Shown here: piece by piece, positions 1 to 6,120 of the stretch
Layout of the letters: each line of letters opens with the position of its first letter
Numbering within the stretch: position 1 is the stretch's first letter
Assembly (NCBI GenBank): GCA_002327305.1
Contig: DCUZ01000039.1
Coordinates: 1 to 8,701, forward strand
Direction of reading: 5' to 3'
Source: Holophagales bacterium UBA2201
Lineage (GTDB): Bacteria; Acidobacteriota; Thermoanaerobaculia; UBA2201
DNA length: 8,701 nt
Made by a program: the position numbers and the translations under genes
Notes under the pieces: generated by a model
Databases searched by the model: none
Told to the model about the DNA's origin: nothing
Seen by the model: the letters and a program-made list of their open reading frames with translations, nothing else

Positions 1-1
1 C

Positions 2-496
2 GACGCCAACGGCATCCTCAACGTCCACGCCAAGGACCGGGGCACCGGGAAAGAACAGAAAGTGACGGTCACCTCCTCCTCGGGCCTCAACGACGAGGAG
101 ATCAAGCGGATGGTTCGGGACGGCGAGTCCAACGCGGAGAAGGACCGGCAGTTCCGCGAGGAGGCCGAAGCCAAGAACAAGCTGGACTCCCTGATCTACG
201 CCACGCAGAAGACCCTCACCGAGAACCGCGGCAAGGTGACCCCGGAACTGGCCAAGTCCATGGACGACGCCATCGAGGACGCCAAGCGGGACCTCAACGA
301 GGGGGGGACGGGGCGGGTCACGGCCGCCTTCGACCGCCTCTCGGCCGCCAGCCAGAAGTTCGCCGAGGCCCTCTACAGGACGGCCACCGCGGGCGGGGCA
401 GCCCCGCCCCCCGGCCCTTCCGGCCCGGAAGCGCCCCCGGCCGGCGACGTCATCGATGCCGACTATGTGGACGCCGACGGCGAAAAGGGGAAATGA
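2..496 (+). CDS. dnaK: Chaperone protein DnaK (Hsp70), C-terminal part only
   Basis: The gene enters from the left edge, so only about the last 164 residues are visible. DnaK is the cytosolic ATP-driven chaperone that binds exposed hydrophobic peptides with DnaJ and GrpE. The visible part begins in the last strands of the substrate-binding beta sandwich (DANGILNVHAKDRGTGKEQK), then the helical lid (LNDEEIKRMVRDGE, followed by a charged helical stretch rich in E, K and A). It ends in a disordered Gly/Pro/Ala linker and the conserved acidic tail DVIDADYVDADGEKGK, which matches the DVxDAxxxxV tail of bacterial DnaK. An internal GTG at 62 is not the start, because the frame is open and clearly DnaK upstream of it. 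The ATPase domain lies outside the window. An intrinsic terminator follows 35 nt after the stop, so dnaK is the last gene of its unit. Confidence 0.97.
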   Translation, partial: DANGILNVHAKDRGTGKEQKVTVTSSSGLNDEEIKRMVRDGESNAEKDRQFREEAEAKNKLDSLIYATQKTLTENRGKVTPELAKSMDDAIEDAKRDLNEGGTGRVTAAFDRLSAASQKFAEALYRTATAGGAAPPPGPSGPEAPPAGDVIDADYVDADGEKGK

Positions 497-530
497 CGCC
501 AATCCGTTCCATCTATTGCTGATGAAATCA

Positions 531-560
531 AGGGCGGCCTCCCGGCCGCCCTCGTTTTTT
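531..560 (+). terminator. Intrinsic terminator of dnaK
   Basis: A perfect 9-bp stem is seen: AGGGCGGCC at 531-539 pairs with GGCCGCCCT at 544-552 around a TCCC loop, followed by CG and six T (555-560). It is an almost ideal rho-independent terminator on the + strand, 35 nt after the dnaK stop codon. It separates dnaK from the leader of the comEA-like gene. Confidence 0.92.
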
Positions 561-620
561 GCCCTGAAATCCTTTCGGCGAAAAAGATTTTTCCATTAGA
601 AAAATCAACTCTTCCATTTT

Positions 621-649
621 TCGGAAAGCCGGGAAAATTGTTTTTCCGA
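621..649 (+). promoter_or_regulatory. Candidate activator-binding inverted repeat
   Basis: TCGGAAA (621-627) and TTTCCGA (643-649) form a perfect inverted repeat with a 15-nt AT-rich spacer. Its centre lies about 103 nt before the start site predicted from the sigma-54-like core, a usual place for an enhancer-binding-protein site. The binding protein is unknown. Confidence 0.35.
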
Positions 650-681
650 CCTCTTCGAAGGTATTCCATTAAGCCATTTAA

Positions 682-694
682 TATCAATAAGATA
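682..694 (+). promoter_or_regulatory. Candidate IHF/HU bend site
   Basis: TATCAATAAGATA matches the IHF consensus WATCAANNNNTTR with one mismatch (ATA for TTR). It lies between the upstream inverted repeat and the -24/-12 core, where IHF commonly bends DNA at sigma-54 promoters. A one-mismatch match in AT-rich DNA is weak evidence on its own. Confidence 0.3.
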
Positions 695-710
695 ACAGAT
701 CCACCCCAAC

Positions 711-727
711 TTGGCATGACGGCCGCA
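711..727 (+). promoter_or_regulatory. Candidate sigma-54 (-24/-12) promoter
   Basis: TTGGCATGACGGCCGCA fits the RpoN consensus TTGGCACG-N4-TTGCW. The invariant GG (713-714) and GC (725-726) have the exact 12-bp register and the final A is present. Deviations are T for C at 717 and CC for TT at 723-724. The predicted start is near 738, giving a leader of about 40 nt with the ribosome site AGGAGG at 767-772. No rpoN gene is in the window, so use of the site is inferred. Confidence 0.5.
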
Positions 728-777
728 CATAGACATGGCGTGAGCGGGAGGCGGGAAAAAAAATTTAGGAGGTCGTT

Positions 778-1101
778 ATGAAAAACTTGGTCGCGGTTCT
801 CATGGGTCTGGCGCTCTTTTTCGGGTGCTGCTCCCTCCATGCCGAGGAGGCCCAGCCGGCGAAGGTGAACATCAACACCGCTTCCGCCGAGCAGCTCCAG
901 CTCCTCCCCCGGGTCGGTCCCTCCATCGCCAAGCGGATCGTGGAGTTCCGGGAGAAGAGCGGGGAGTTCAAGAAGGTGGAGGACCTGCTCCTGGTCAAGG
1001 GGATCGGTCCGAAGAACTTCGAGACCCTCAAGCCCTACCTGGCCGTCTCGGGCTCCACAACCCTCAAGGAAAACATCACGGTCCCCCGGAAACAGAAGTA
1101 G
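778..1101 (+). CDS. ComEA-like secreted helix-hairpin-helix DNA-binding protein
   Basis: This 107-residue protein is probably periplasmic and binds double-stranded DNA, as ComEA does when it pulls transforming DNA across the outer membrane. Residues 1-22 form a signal peptide (K2, hydrophobic core 4-18, likely cut after the A of SLHA). The body is the classic ComEA/soluble HhH domain: VNINTASAEQLQLLPRVG at 30-47, then IAKRIVEFREKSGEF, then the second hairpin LVKGIGPKNFETLKPYL at 72-88. A short basic tail follows. The length fits stand-alone Gram-negative ComEA proteins. AGGAGG at 767-772 sits 5 nt before the ATG and fixes the start. A sigma-54-like core lies upstream and a pseudopilin gene follows 67 nt after the stop, which supports a DNA-uptake role. 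A general repair-type HhH protein is unlikely because it is exported. Confidence 0.85.
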   Translation: MKNLVAVLMGLALFFGCCSLHAEEAQPAKVNINTASAEQLQLLPRVGPSIAKRIVEFREKSGEFKKVEDLLLVKGIGPKNFETLKPYLAVSGSTTLKENITVPRKQK

Positions 1102-1114
1102 GCCCCTCATCCAC

Positions 1115-1144
1115 GGGGCGGCCCCCTGACAAGGGGGCCGCCCC
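1115..1144 (+). terminator. Strong hairpin between comEA-like and fimT-like genes (partial terminator or mRNA stabiliser)
   Basis: A perfect 13-bp GC stem (1115-1127 with 1132-1144) closes a GACA tetraloop. It is followed by CCCATTTCTTTC, which has few consecutive T. It is therefore a weaker terminator than the one after dnaK and could act as an attenuator or a 3'-end stabiliser that gives more comEA than fimT message. The fimT ribosome site begins 13 nt after the stem. Confidence 0.6.
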
Positions 1145-1168
1145 CCCATTTCTTTCAAGGAGGCGATC

Positions 1169-1756
1169 ATGAAAAAGGGCTACACGCTGATCGAGTTGAT
1201 GGTGGTGATGACCCTGATGGTCCTGATGGCCGGCGTTTCCATTCCCACGCTCACCCGGTATTTCACCCGCCGGGCGGCCCTCAACGGCCTGGTGCGCGAC
1301 TTGTGCGCTACCATGCGCCTCGTCCGGCAGGAGGCCATCACCCGCAACGCCTACGTCGGATTGGCCTTCCGTGAGGACCCCGACGGCCGCCTGCGGTGGC
1401 GCGCCTACCAGGACGGCAACGGAAACGGCGTCCTATCCAAGGACATCGCCCGCGGGGTGGACCGGCCGCTGGGTCCCTCGCGCTGTCTCCGCATTCCAGA
1501 GGGGCGCGTGCGGCTGGGCATCCTCGACCCCGGCGTCCCCGACATCTCCACCGGCCGGCGCATCAACAACCCCGACGACCCGGTCAAGTTCGGCAACTCC
1601 AGCATCTGCTCCTTCTCCCCGCTCGGGGCCTCCTCGCCGGGAACCATCTATTTCACGGACGGGATCGAACTGCAGGGGGCGGTCCGGGTCTACCCCAATT
1701 CGGCCATGGTGCGCATCATGCGGTGGGACTCGGGCAAGGGTTGGCGGGCGTTCTGA
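1169..1756 (+). CDS. Type IV pilin-like pseudopilin, FimT/GspH family
   Basis: This 195-residue protein has a class III prepilin signal: MKKG|YTLIEL with the cleavage Gly at 4 and Glu at position +5 of the mature chain (E9). A hydrophobic helix of about 20 residues (7-26) anchors it in the inner membrane until assembly. The globular part matches the GspH/FimT domain, with the helix ALNGLVRDLCATMRLVRQEA (37-56), DGNGNG at 82-87, SFSPLGASSPGTIYFTD (148-164) and a last strand VRIMRWDSGKGW. AAGGAGG at 1157-1163 fixes the start. It is predicted to be a minor pilin that is processed by PilD and joins a type IV pilus or secretion pseudopilus. Next to a ComEA-like gene, a DNA-uptake role (FimT) is more likely than type II secretion. 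Two GRxR strings (73-76, 112-115) recall the DNA-contact motif reported for FimT, although they lie inside the domain. Confidence 0.88.
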   Translation: MKKGYTLIELMVVMTLMVLMAGVSIPTLTRYFTRRAALNGLVRDLCATMRLVRQEAITRNAYVGLAFREDPDGRLRWRAYQDGNGNGVLSKDIARGVDRPLGPSRCLRIPEGRVRLGILDPGVPDISTGRRINNPDDPVKFGNSSICSFSPLGASSPGTIYFTDGIELQGAVRVYPNSAMVRIMRWDSGKGWRAF

Positions 1757-1772
1757 ACCGATGTTTCTCAGT

Positions 1773-1778
1773 TATAAT
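1773..1778 (+). promoter_or_regulatory. TATAAT -10 box in front of trmI-like gene
   Basis: A perfect TATAAT lies only 9 nt before the ATG at 1788. The -35 region is poor (TTCTGA at 1751-1756, 3 of 6 matches). If used, transcription would start at about 1785, giving an almost leaderless mRNA. Confidence 0.4.
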
Positions 1779-1787
1779 AGGCGGGCC

Positions 1788-2654
1788 ATGATCGGACCCG
1801 ACCCCGCCGCCTCCCCCGCACCCACCCGCCGCCGGGTGTCCCCGGGGGACCCTTTTATCCTCTCCTGCCCCCCCAAGCACCACCACCTCCTCTACTACTC
1901 CGCCGGCGGGTCGTTCGGGACCAACCTGGGGCAGGTGGTCTTCCCGGAGGAATTGTATTACGGCCAGACGGTCGCCTCCTCCCTGGGCCGCCCCTTCCAG
2001 GTCCTCCTGCCGTCGCTGGCCGAACGCCAGATGAAGGTGCGGCGGCGCACCACCATCATCTACCCCAAGGACGCCGGGTACATGCTCCTGCAGACGGGCG
2101 TGAGGGAGGGTTCCCGGGTGCTGGAATGCGGCGGCGGGTCCGGGGCCTTCACCTTCCTCCTCGCCTGCGCGGTGGGAACGAAGGGGGAGGTCCATTCCTT
2201 CGAGCGCCGCAGCGAGCACCTGGAGCAGGCCCAGTCCAACCTCCGCCGTCTTGGGGAGTTCCCCCAGATCGTCTGGCACCTATCCGACACGGAGCGGGAG
2301 GGGTTCGGGGTGGAGGGAATGGAGGCGGCCTTCATCGATGTCCCCGAGCCGTGGACCCTGGTCCAACCGGCCCGCGCGGCGCTCCTGCCCGGCGCCTTCT
2401 GGGTCTCCCTCTCGCCGACCGTGAACCAGGTCGAGCGCACCGTCCTGGCCCTCGAGGCGGCCGGATTCACGGCCATGAGGACGGTGGAGATATTGGAGCG
2501 CGAGCTGCTGGTGCGGGAGGGGAAGACCCGCCCGAAGGAAATGGGCATCACCCACACGGCCTACATCACCACCGCCCGGCCGGCCGACCGGCCCGTCGCC
2601 GCCCCGGCGGAGGCGCTGGAGGAGGGAGCGGAGGACCATGAGCCGGCTGAATGA
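1788..2654 (+). CDS. trmI: tRNA (adenine(58)-N1)-methyltransferase, TrmI family
   Basis: This 288-residue SAM-dependent enzyme should methylate N1 of A58 in the tRNA T-loop. Class I methyltransferase motifs are clear: YPKDAGYML (92-100), the SAM loop VLECGGGSGAFT (111-122, E-x-G-x-G-S-G), VHSFERR ending the second strand (135-141), and IDVPEPW (183-189), which is the D-x-P-x-P-W motif of TrmI. The end has GITHTAYITTAR, matching the family GHTGFLxxAR. The first 90 residues are the TrmI N-terminal beta domain. An in-frame ATG at 1761 would add nine residues (MFLSYNRRA), but their codons are AT-rich, unlike the gene, and contain the TATAAT box, so 1788 is preferred. Neither start has a good ribosome site. 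The C-terminal 25 residues are Ala/Glu-rich and overlap the next gene by 17 nt. Confidence 0.88.
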   Translation: MIGPDPAASPAPTRRRVSPGDPFILSCPPKHHHLLYYSAGGSFGTNLGQVVFPEELYYGQTVASSLGRPFQVLLPSLAERQMKVRRRTTIIYPKDAGYMLLQTGVREGSRVLECGGGSGAFTFLLACAVGTKGEVHSFERRSEHLEQAQSNLRRLGEFPQIVWHLSDTEREGFGVEGMEAAFIDVPEPWTLVQPARAALLPGAFWVSLSPTVNQVERTVLALEAAGFTAMRTVEILERELLVREGKTRPKEMGITHTAYITTARPADRPVAAPAEALEEGAEDHEPAE

Positions 2655-3111
2655 TCTGTTCGCCCAACTGAAAAGCCCCCATGTGATGTATCGCACCCGC
2701 GCGGCCAAGGAATTGGGAGACCTGGCCGACCCGGCCGCCGGTCCCGCATTGATCGCCGCTCTCGCCGACGAGAGCCACCTCGTGCGGGACAACGCCGCCT
2801 TCGCCCTGGGGGCCCTGCGCGGGCGGGATGCCCTCGAGCCGCTCACGAAGGCCGCGGACGATCCCCACCCGTGGGTGCGCAAGAGCGCCGCCAAGGCCCT
2901 GGGGATGCTTGGCGACCCCAAGGCGCTGCCGACCCTGATCGGCGCCCTGGCCGACGGAGAGAGCATGGTCCGCAAGTCGGCCGCCCGCTCCCTCGGGCAG
3001 ATCGGCCACGCCTCGGCCGTCCCCGCCCTTGAAAAAGCGCTGAAGGATTCCTCGGCCCTCGTCAAGGAGGCGGCGGCCAAGGCGCTGGAGGCGCTCAGAA
3101 AGAAGACGTAG
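2638..3111 (+). CDS. Small HEAT-repeat (PBS-lyase-like) protein
   Basis: This 157-residue protein is all alpha solenoid, with no signal peptide or catalytic residues. The repeat period is exactly 31 residues: the basic residue of the R-x-x-A-A motif occurs at R19, R50, R81, R112 and K143, each followed by AA three positions later, and each repeat has a GxLGDxxAxPxLxxAL-like second helix. That makes about 4.5 HEAT-like repeats of the EZ/PBS lyase type, usual in protein-protein scaffolds. The ATG overlaps the trmI-like 3' end by 17 nt and is preceded by purine-rich GGAGGAGGGAGCGGAGG, so it is probably translated together with it. Its partner is unknown. The cyanobacterial phycobilin lyase function should not be read into it, since there is no phycobilisome context. 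Confidence 0.85.
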   Translation: MSRLNDLFAQLKSPHVMYRTRAAKELGDLADPAAGPALIAALADESHLVRDNAAFALGALRGRDALEPLTKAADDPHPWVRKSAAKALGMLGDPKALPTLIGALADGESMVRKSAARSLGQIGHASAVPALEKALKDSSALVKEAAAKALEALRKKT

Positions 3112-3181
3112 GGCGCAGCGGCGCGACTGCGCAAATGCGCAACGGCGGGGCGGCAGGCGAAAAGCAACAGCGCACCTTCGC

Positions 3182-3245
3182 CTCCACGCATCCATGCTGC
3201 TCCGCCTTTGCGCCACTCCGCATTTACGCTGCTACGCCTTTGCGC
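3182..3245. repeat. Imperfect tandem repeat, two 32-nt units
   Basis: Two adjacent 32-nt units (3182-3213 and 3214-3245) both contain GCTGCT[CA]CGCCTTTGCGC near the right end and CGCAT in the middle. By eye about 25 of 32 positions agree. The preceding stretch (3112-3181) holds TGCGCAAATGCGCA at 3128-3141, a 6-bp self-complementary hairpin. The whole 3112-3260 gap between the convergent HEAT and gltA genes is made of such GCGCA/GCG phrases and carries no gene. Confidence 0.6.
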
Positions 3246-3257
3246 TCCCTCCGGCTG

Positions 3258-3290
3258 AAAGAAAAGCGCCCCGACGATTCGGGGCGCTTT
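3258..3290 (-). terminator. Intrinsic terminator of gltA
   Basis: AAAGCGCCCCG (3263-3273) pairs perfectly with CGGGGCGCTTT (3280-3290) around a 6-nt loop. Read on the - strand the stem runs into TTTTCTTTC, and it begins 23 nt after the gltA stop. On the + strand only TTT follows, so it would stop transcripts from the HEAT gene less well. Confidence 0.85.
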
Positions 3291-3312
3291 GATGTTCGAT
3301 GAAGTGGAGCGC

Positions 3313-4590
3313 TTACTTCGCGGCCTCCGCCTTGAGCCAGGAGGTGGGGACGGACTTGGGGCGGGTGATGGGGAGCCCCAGGCCGCGGGCGATGACCGCC
3401 TGGGCGCAGACGCCGAGGGCGCGGGAGACGGCGAAGAGGACGGTGTAGTACGAGAATTCCTTGAGGCCGTAGTGGTAGAGGAGGGCGCCGCTGCCGGCGT
3501 CCACGTTGGGCCACGGGTCCTTGATCTTCTGCACTTCCTTCAGCACGTTGGGGACCACGTCGAAGACGCGGGCCACGGTGTCGAACGCGGGGTCGCCGGC
3601 GCAGTACTTCTTCCCGAAGGCCAGGAAGGCGTCGAAGCGGGGGTCGGTGATGCGGAGAACGGCGTGCCCGTAGCCGGGGACGACGCGGCCGCTGTTGAGG
3701 GTCTCCCACGCGTAGTCCTTCAGTTGCTGCTCGGTGGGGACGCCGCCGAACTTCTTGTTGGTCTCCAGGACCCAGGCCAGGCACTCCTGGTTGGCCAGGC
3801 CGTGGAGGGGGCCCGCCAGGCCGTTGAGGCCCGCGGAAAGGGAGTAGTAGAGGTCGGAGAGGGCGCTGTTGACGGTGGCCGTGGTCATGGCCGAGACGTT
3901 GCCGCTCTCGTGGTCGCTGTGGAGGACCAGGTAGAGGCGCATCAGCTTGGTGAACTCGCCCTTGGGATCGCCCAGCCCGAGCATCTTGACATAGTCGGCG
4001 CCCCAGTCCAGGTTGGGGTCGGAGGCAATGCGGTCGCCCTTGTTAAAGCGCATCCGGTAGATGCCGGCGGCCAGGGCGGGGAGGACGGCGGCGATGTTGA
4101 GGGTGTCCTCCAGCGTCGCCTTCCAGTACTCGTCCTTTTTCATCCCCTCGTCGTAGCGCTTCCGGAAGACCGACTCCTTCTCCATCACCAGGATGGCCGT
4201 GTTGAAGAGGACCATGGGGTGGGAATCGGCGGGCATGGCCTTGAGGACGGCCCAGACATAGTCGGGGACCTTGTTCCGGGCCACCAGTTCCTTCTGCAGG
4301 TCCTTGACCTCGGCTTCGGAGGGGAGTTCGCCCGTGAGAAGGAGCCACAGCACCTCCTCGGGGAGCTTCTCCGCCAGGTCCTTCACCGGAATGCCCCGGA
4401 TGATGAGGCCCTTGTCGGGCGGGACCTCCGACGTGTCGCATACCAGGCTTTTCACGCCGCGCATGCCGCCGTAGACCTGCGCGATGGTCACCTGGGACAC
4501 GACCTTGTCCCCCTTTTCCTTCTGCAGGGGCTTGACCTCGTCCCGCCAGAGGGGGAATTTCTGATTCAGTTTGTCGAACAGCATGCTCAT
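3313..4590 (-). CDS. gltA: Citrate synthase, mitochondrial/Geobacter type
   Basis: This 425-residue enzyme condenses oxaloacetate and acetyl-CoA to citrate in the TCA cycle. All catalytic residues are present: H263 in GPLHGLANQE, H309 in VPGYGHAVLR, D364 in PNVDAGSG, plus H227, R318, R390 and R410. As I recall the mature pig-heart enzyme (H274, H320, D375, H238, R329, R401, R421), every one is offset by exactly 11, so the core has no net gaps against the eukaryotic enzyme. Phrases such as GLAGPLHGLANQE, LNSGRVVPGYGHAVLR and YYTVLFAVSRALGV are those of mitochondrial, not E. coli-type, citrate synthase. AGGAGG (4595-4600) lies 4 nt from the first ATG and 10 nt from a second in-frame ATG at 4584, so either could be the start. 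It has its own -10 box and terminator and is convergent with the HEAT gene. Confidence 0.96.
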   Translation of the reverse strand: MSMLFDKLNQKFPLWRDEVKPLQKEKGDKVVSQVTIAQVYGGMRGVKSLVCDTSEVPPDKGLIIRGIPVKDLAEKLPEEVLWLLLTGELPSEAEVKDLQKELVARNKVPDYVWAVLKAMPADSHPMVLFNTAILVMEKESVFRKRYDEGMKKDEYWKATLEDTLNIAAVLPALAAGIYRMRFNKGDRIASDPNLDWGADYVKMLGLGDPKGEFTKLMRLYLVLHSDHESGNVSAMTTATVNSALSDLYYSLSAGLNGLAGPLHGLANQECLAWVLETNKKFGGVPTEQQLKDYAWETLNSGRVVPGYGHAVLRITDPRFDAFLAFGKKYCAGDPAFDTVARVFDVVPNVLKEVQKIKDPWPNVDAGSGALLYHYGLKEFSYYTVLFAVSRALGVCAQAVIARGLGLPITRPKSVPTSWLKAEAAK

Positions 4591-4628
4591 AACGCCTCCT
4601 TAAAAGATAGTTGAAGACCCGAAAATTA

Positions 4629-4652
4629 ATTATACTCCAATTTCACCGTCAA
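4629..4652 (-). promoter_or_regulatory. Candidate gltA promoter
   Basis: On the - strand a perfect TATAAT (plus positions 4629-4634) lies 38 nt before the gltA ATG. A TTGACG box (4647-4652) is present but only 12 nt upstream, too close for a standard sigma-70 spacing, so the -10 is credible and the -35 is not settled. The element directly follows the T-tail of the upstream operon terminator. Confidence 0.5.
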
Positions 4653-4655
4653 ACG

Positions 4656-4689
4656 AAAAAAACAGCCCGGACCTGGGGGGCCCGGGCTG
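4656..4689 (-). terminator. Intrinsic terminator of the sucCD-ndk-M23 operon
   Basis: On the - strand CAGCCCGG (plus 4682-4689) pairs with CCGGGCTG (plus 4663-4670), then seven T follow (plus 4656-4662). The 11-nt loop is GC-rich. It starts 24 nt after the M23-like stop codon, closing that operon before gltA. Confidence 0.88.
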
Positions 4690-4713
4690 GAGGGTCGAAA
4701 CGGCAACTAAGGC

Positions 4714-5691
4714 CTATTCAGCGCAGGGGCGGAGGAGGTCGCCGGTGGAAGGCGAATAGTTCTCCCTTTTTTCCCAGTTCTGGCCCTCCTGGACCTCCAC
4801 GCAGGCAAAGGCGAACTTGATGGGCAGACCCTTCTGCCCGAGAATGTCCGTGCTCGCGTTCATGGACAGGACCGGATGGGGGGTGTCCCCGCTGTTGCCG
4901 ATCCGGGCCAGCGTCTGGCCGGGCGCCACCTCGGCCCCCACCTTGACGGAGAAGGAGCCGCCCTTGAGGTGCGACAGGGAGAGATACTCCCGGTCGGCCA
5001 TCTTGATGACCAGGGCGTTCCCTTCGGGGGCGAAGGCGTTGCGCTCGCCGGGCGCGTTCTCGGGGATGGAATCGGTCGCCTGGATGAGCTTGCCTCCGAT
5101 GGGGGCGGCCACCTCCTGGCCGTAGGCGGGGAACTGGTCGTTCCTGGTTTCCCGTCCCGCCTTCCAGGCGCGTCCATCGGTCACCTTGACCAGGTCGAGG
5201 GCGAACGCGTTTTGCATGGTGCGGCCGGCCGCCGCGTAGGTCTCGGGATCCCCCCCCGCGAGAACCAGCCAGGTCCCCTTGAGGGGGAACCGGAGGGGGG
5301 CTGAAGCGCTTTTCGGATGGTCGAAATCGGGGGTATCGACCTCGCTGAAATCGAACCGCGTGATCCTGCCCTCCGCGTCCAGGGCGAGGACAAGCATCTG
5401 CGTCGTTTCGGCGAACTGCACTTTGGCCTTGGCGGAGGAACGCCCGGAATCCCAGGAAACCTCCCTGACCGTCTCCCATTCGCCCCACCCTCCCTTGGTG
5501 CGGCGCAGGAAGTAGGGCAGGAACTTCTCGGCGATCTCCTCTTTCAGGGCGGGGGCGAAGTCCCGGGAGAAGGCCACGGCGTCGGTGGCGTTGAAGGCCT
5601 CGCGCAGGTTTTCGAATACCGGCAGGGGTTCGGCGGGCGCCTGGGCCAGGGCCGTGGCGGCCGCAAACAGGATGACGAGGAAGATGCGCAT
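4714..5691 (-). CDS. Secreted protein with N-terminal DUF3887/NTF2-like domain and degenerate M23 (LytM-like) domain
   Basis: This 325-residue protein has a signal peptide (1-16, cut near ALA|QA). Residues about 25-117 resemble DUF3887/NTF2-like modules that often precede hydrolase domains (FENLREAFNATDAVAF, then LVLALDAEGRITRFDF). Residues about 135-290 have the M23/LytM beta-fold phrases: FALDL (163-167), a GNALVIK strand (224-230), LSLSHLKGG (238-245), VAPGQTLARIGNSGDTPHP (255-273). Compared with LytM, the first zinc His (HxxxD) is Ala162 before D166, and HxH is HPV (272-274). Only D166, H241 and H272 remain, so two of the three zinc ligands are lost and peptidase activity is doubtful. A non-catalytic role, like EnvC or NlpD activating amidases, is possible. 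It starts 16 nt after ndk with TAAGGAGA upstream, as the last operon gene. Confidence 0.78.
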   Translation of the reverse strand: MRIFLVILFAAATALAQAPAEPLPVFENLREAFNATDAVAFSRDFAPALKEEIAEKFLPYFLRRTKGGWGEWETVREVSWDSGRSSAKAKVQFAETTQMLVLALDAEGRITRFDFSEVDTPDFDHPKSASAPLRFPLKGTWLVLAGGDPETYAAAGRTMQNAFALDLVKVTDGRAWKAGRETRNDQFPAYGQEVAAPIGGKLIQATDSIPENAPGERNAFAPEGNALVIKMADREYLSLSHLKGGSFSVKVGAEVAPGQTLARIGNSGDTPHPVLSMNASTDILGQKGLPIKFAFACVEVQEGQNWEKRENYSPSTGDLLRPCAE

Positions 5692-5707
5692 GGGGTCTCC
5701 TTAATCC

Positions 5708-6120
5708 TTACTTGATCTCGACGGCGGCGAAGAAATAGGCCACCTCGCGGCGGGCGTCCTCGGGGTTGGCGGAGCCGTGGATGGCGTTCCGCTCCTTGGA
5801 GGTCCCAAAAAGCTTTCGGATGGTGTTGGGATCGGCCTCGGCGGGGTCGGTGGCGCCCATGACCTTGCGGAGATCGGCCACGGCGCCATCCTTCTCCAGG
5901 GCCATGACCAGGATGGGGCCCTCGGTGACGAACCGGATGAGGGAGGGGAAGAAGGGCTTCTCCCTGTGCTCGGCATAGAACCCCTCGGCCTCCTTGGCGG
6001 CCAGGTGCATGCACTTCATGCCGCGGATGACGAACCCCTCCGCCAGGAGGCGGTCGAGGATCTTGCCGGTCGTCCCGGCCGCCATGGCGTCGGGCTTGAC
6101 GATCGAAAAGGTGAGTTCCT

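Larger units (their letters stand above)
561..777 (+). promoter_or_regulatory. AT-rich leader/regulatory region of the comEA-fimT pair
   Basis: This stretch has no gene and is visibly richer in A and T than the rest of the window, especially 575-705. It holds a perfect 7-bp inverted repeat (TCGGAAA 621-627 and TTTCCGA 643-649, spacer 15), a palindrome CTTCGAAG (653-660), a near-IHF motif (682-694) and a sigma-54-like core (711-727). The order inverted repeat, bend site, -24/-12 core is what an enhancer-dependent promoter looks like. The assignment is by pattern only. Confidence 0.5.

Noticed and set aside
778..850. Lipoprotein signal in the ComEA-like protein (FFGC)
   Set aside because: F at -3 and -2 does not fit the lipobox [LVI][AST][GA]C well, and SLHA gives a good signal peptidase I site.
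463..1170. - strand open frame of 235 codons opposite the comEA leader
   Set aside because: It covers the dnaK terminator, the sigma-54-like region and comEA in antisense; composition looks random.
1371..1787. N-terminal extension of the trmI frame into fimT
   Set aside because: This part is an Arg/Pro/Thr-rich shadow of the pseudopilin gene in another frame; TrmI homology starts only after 1788.
3289..4614. Long + strand open frame of 441 codons across gltA
   Set aside because: It is antisense to an unmistakable citrate synthase and is rich in Gly/Val/Glu/Ala from GC-rich codon mirroring. No family resemblance and no ribosome site.
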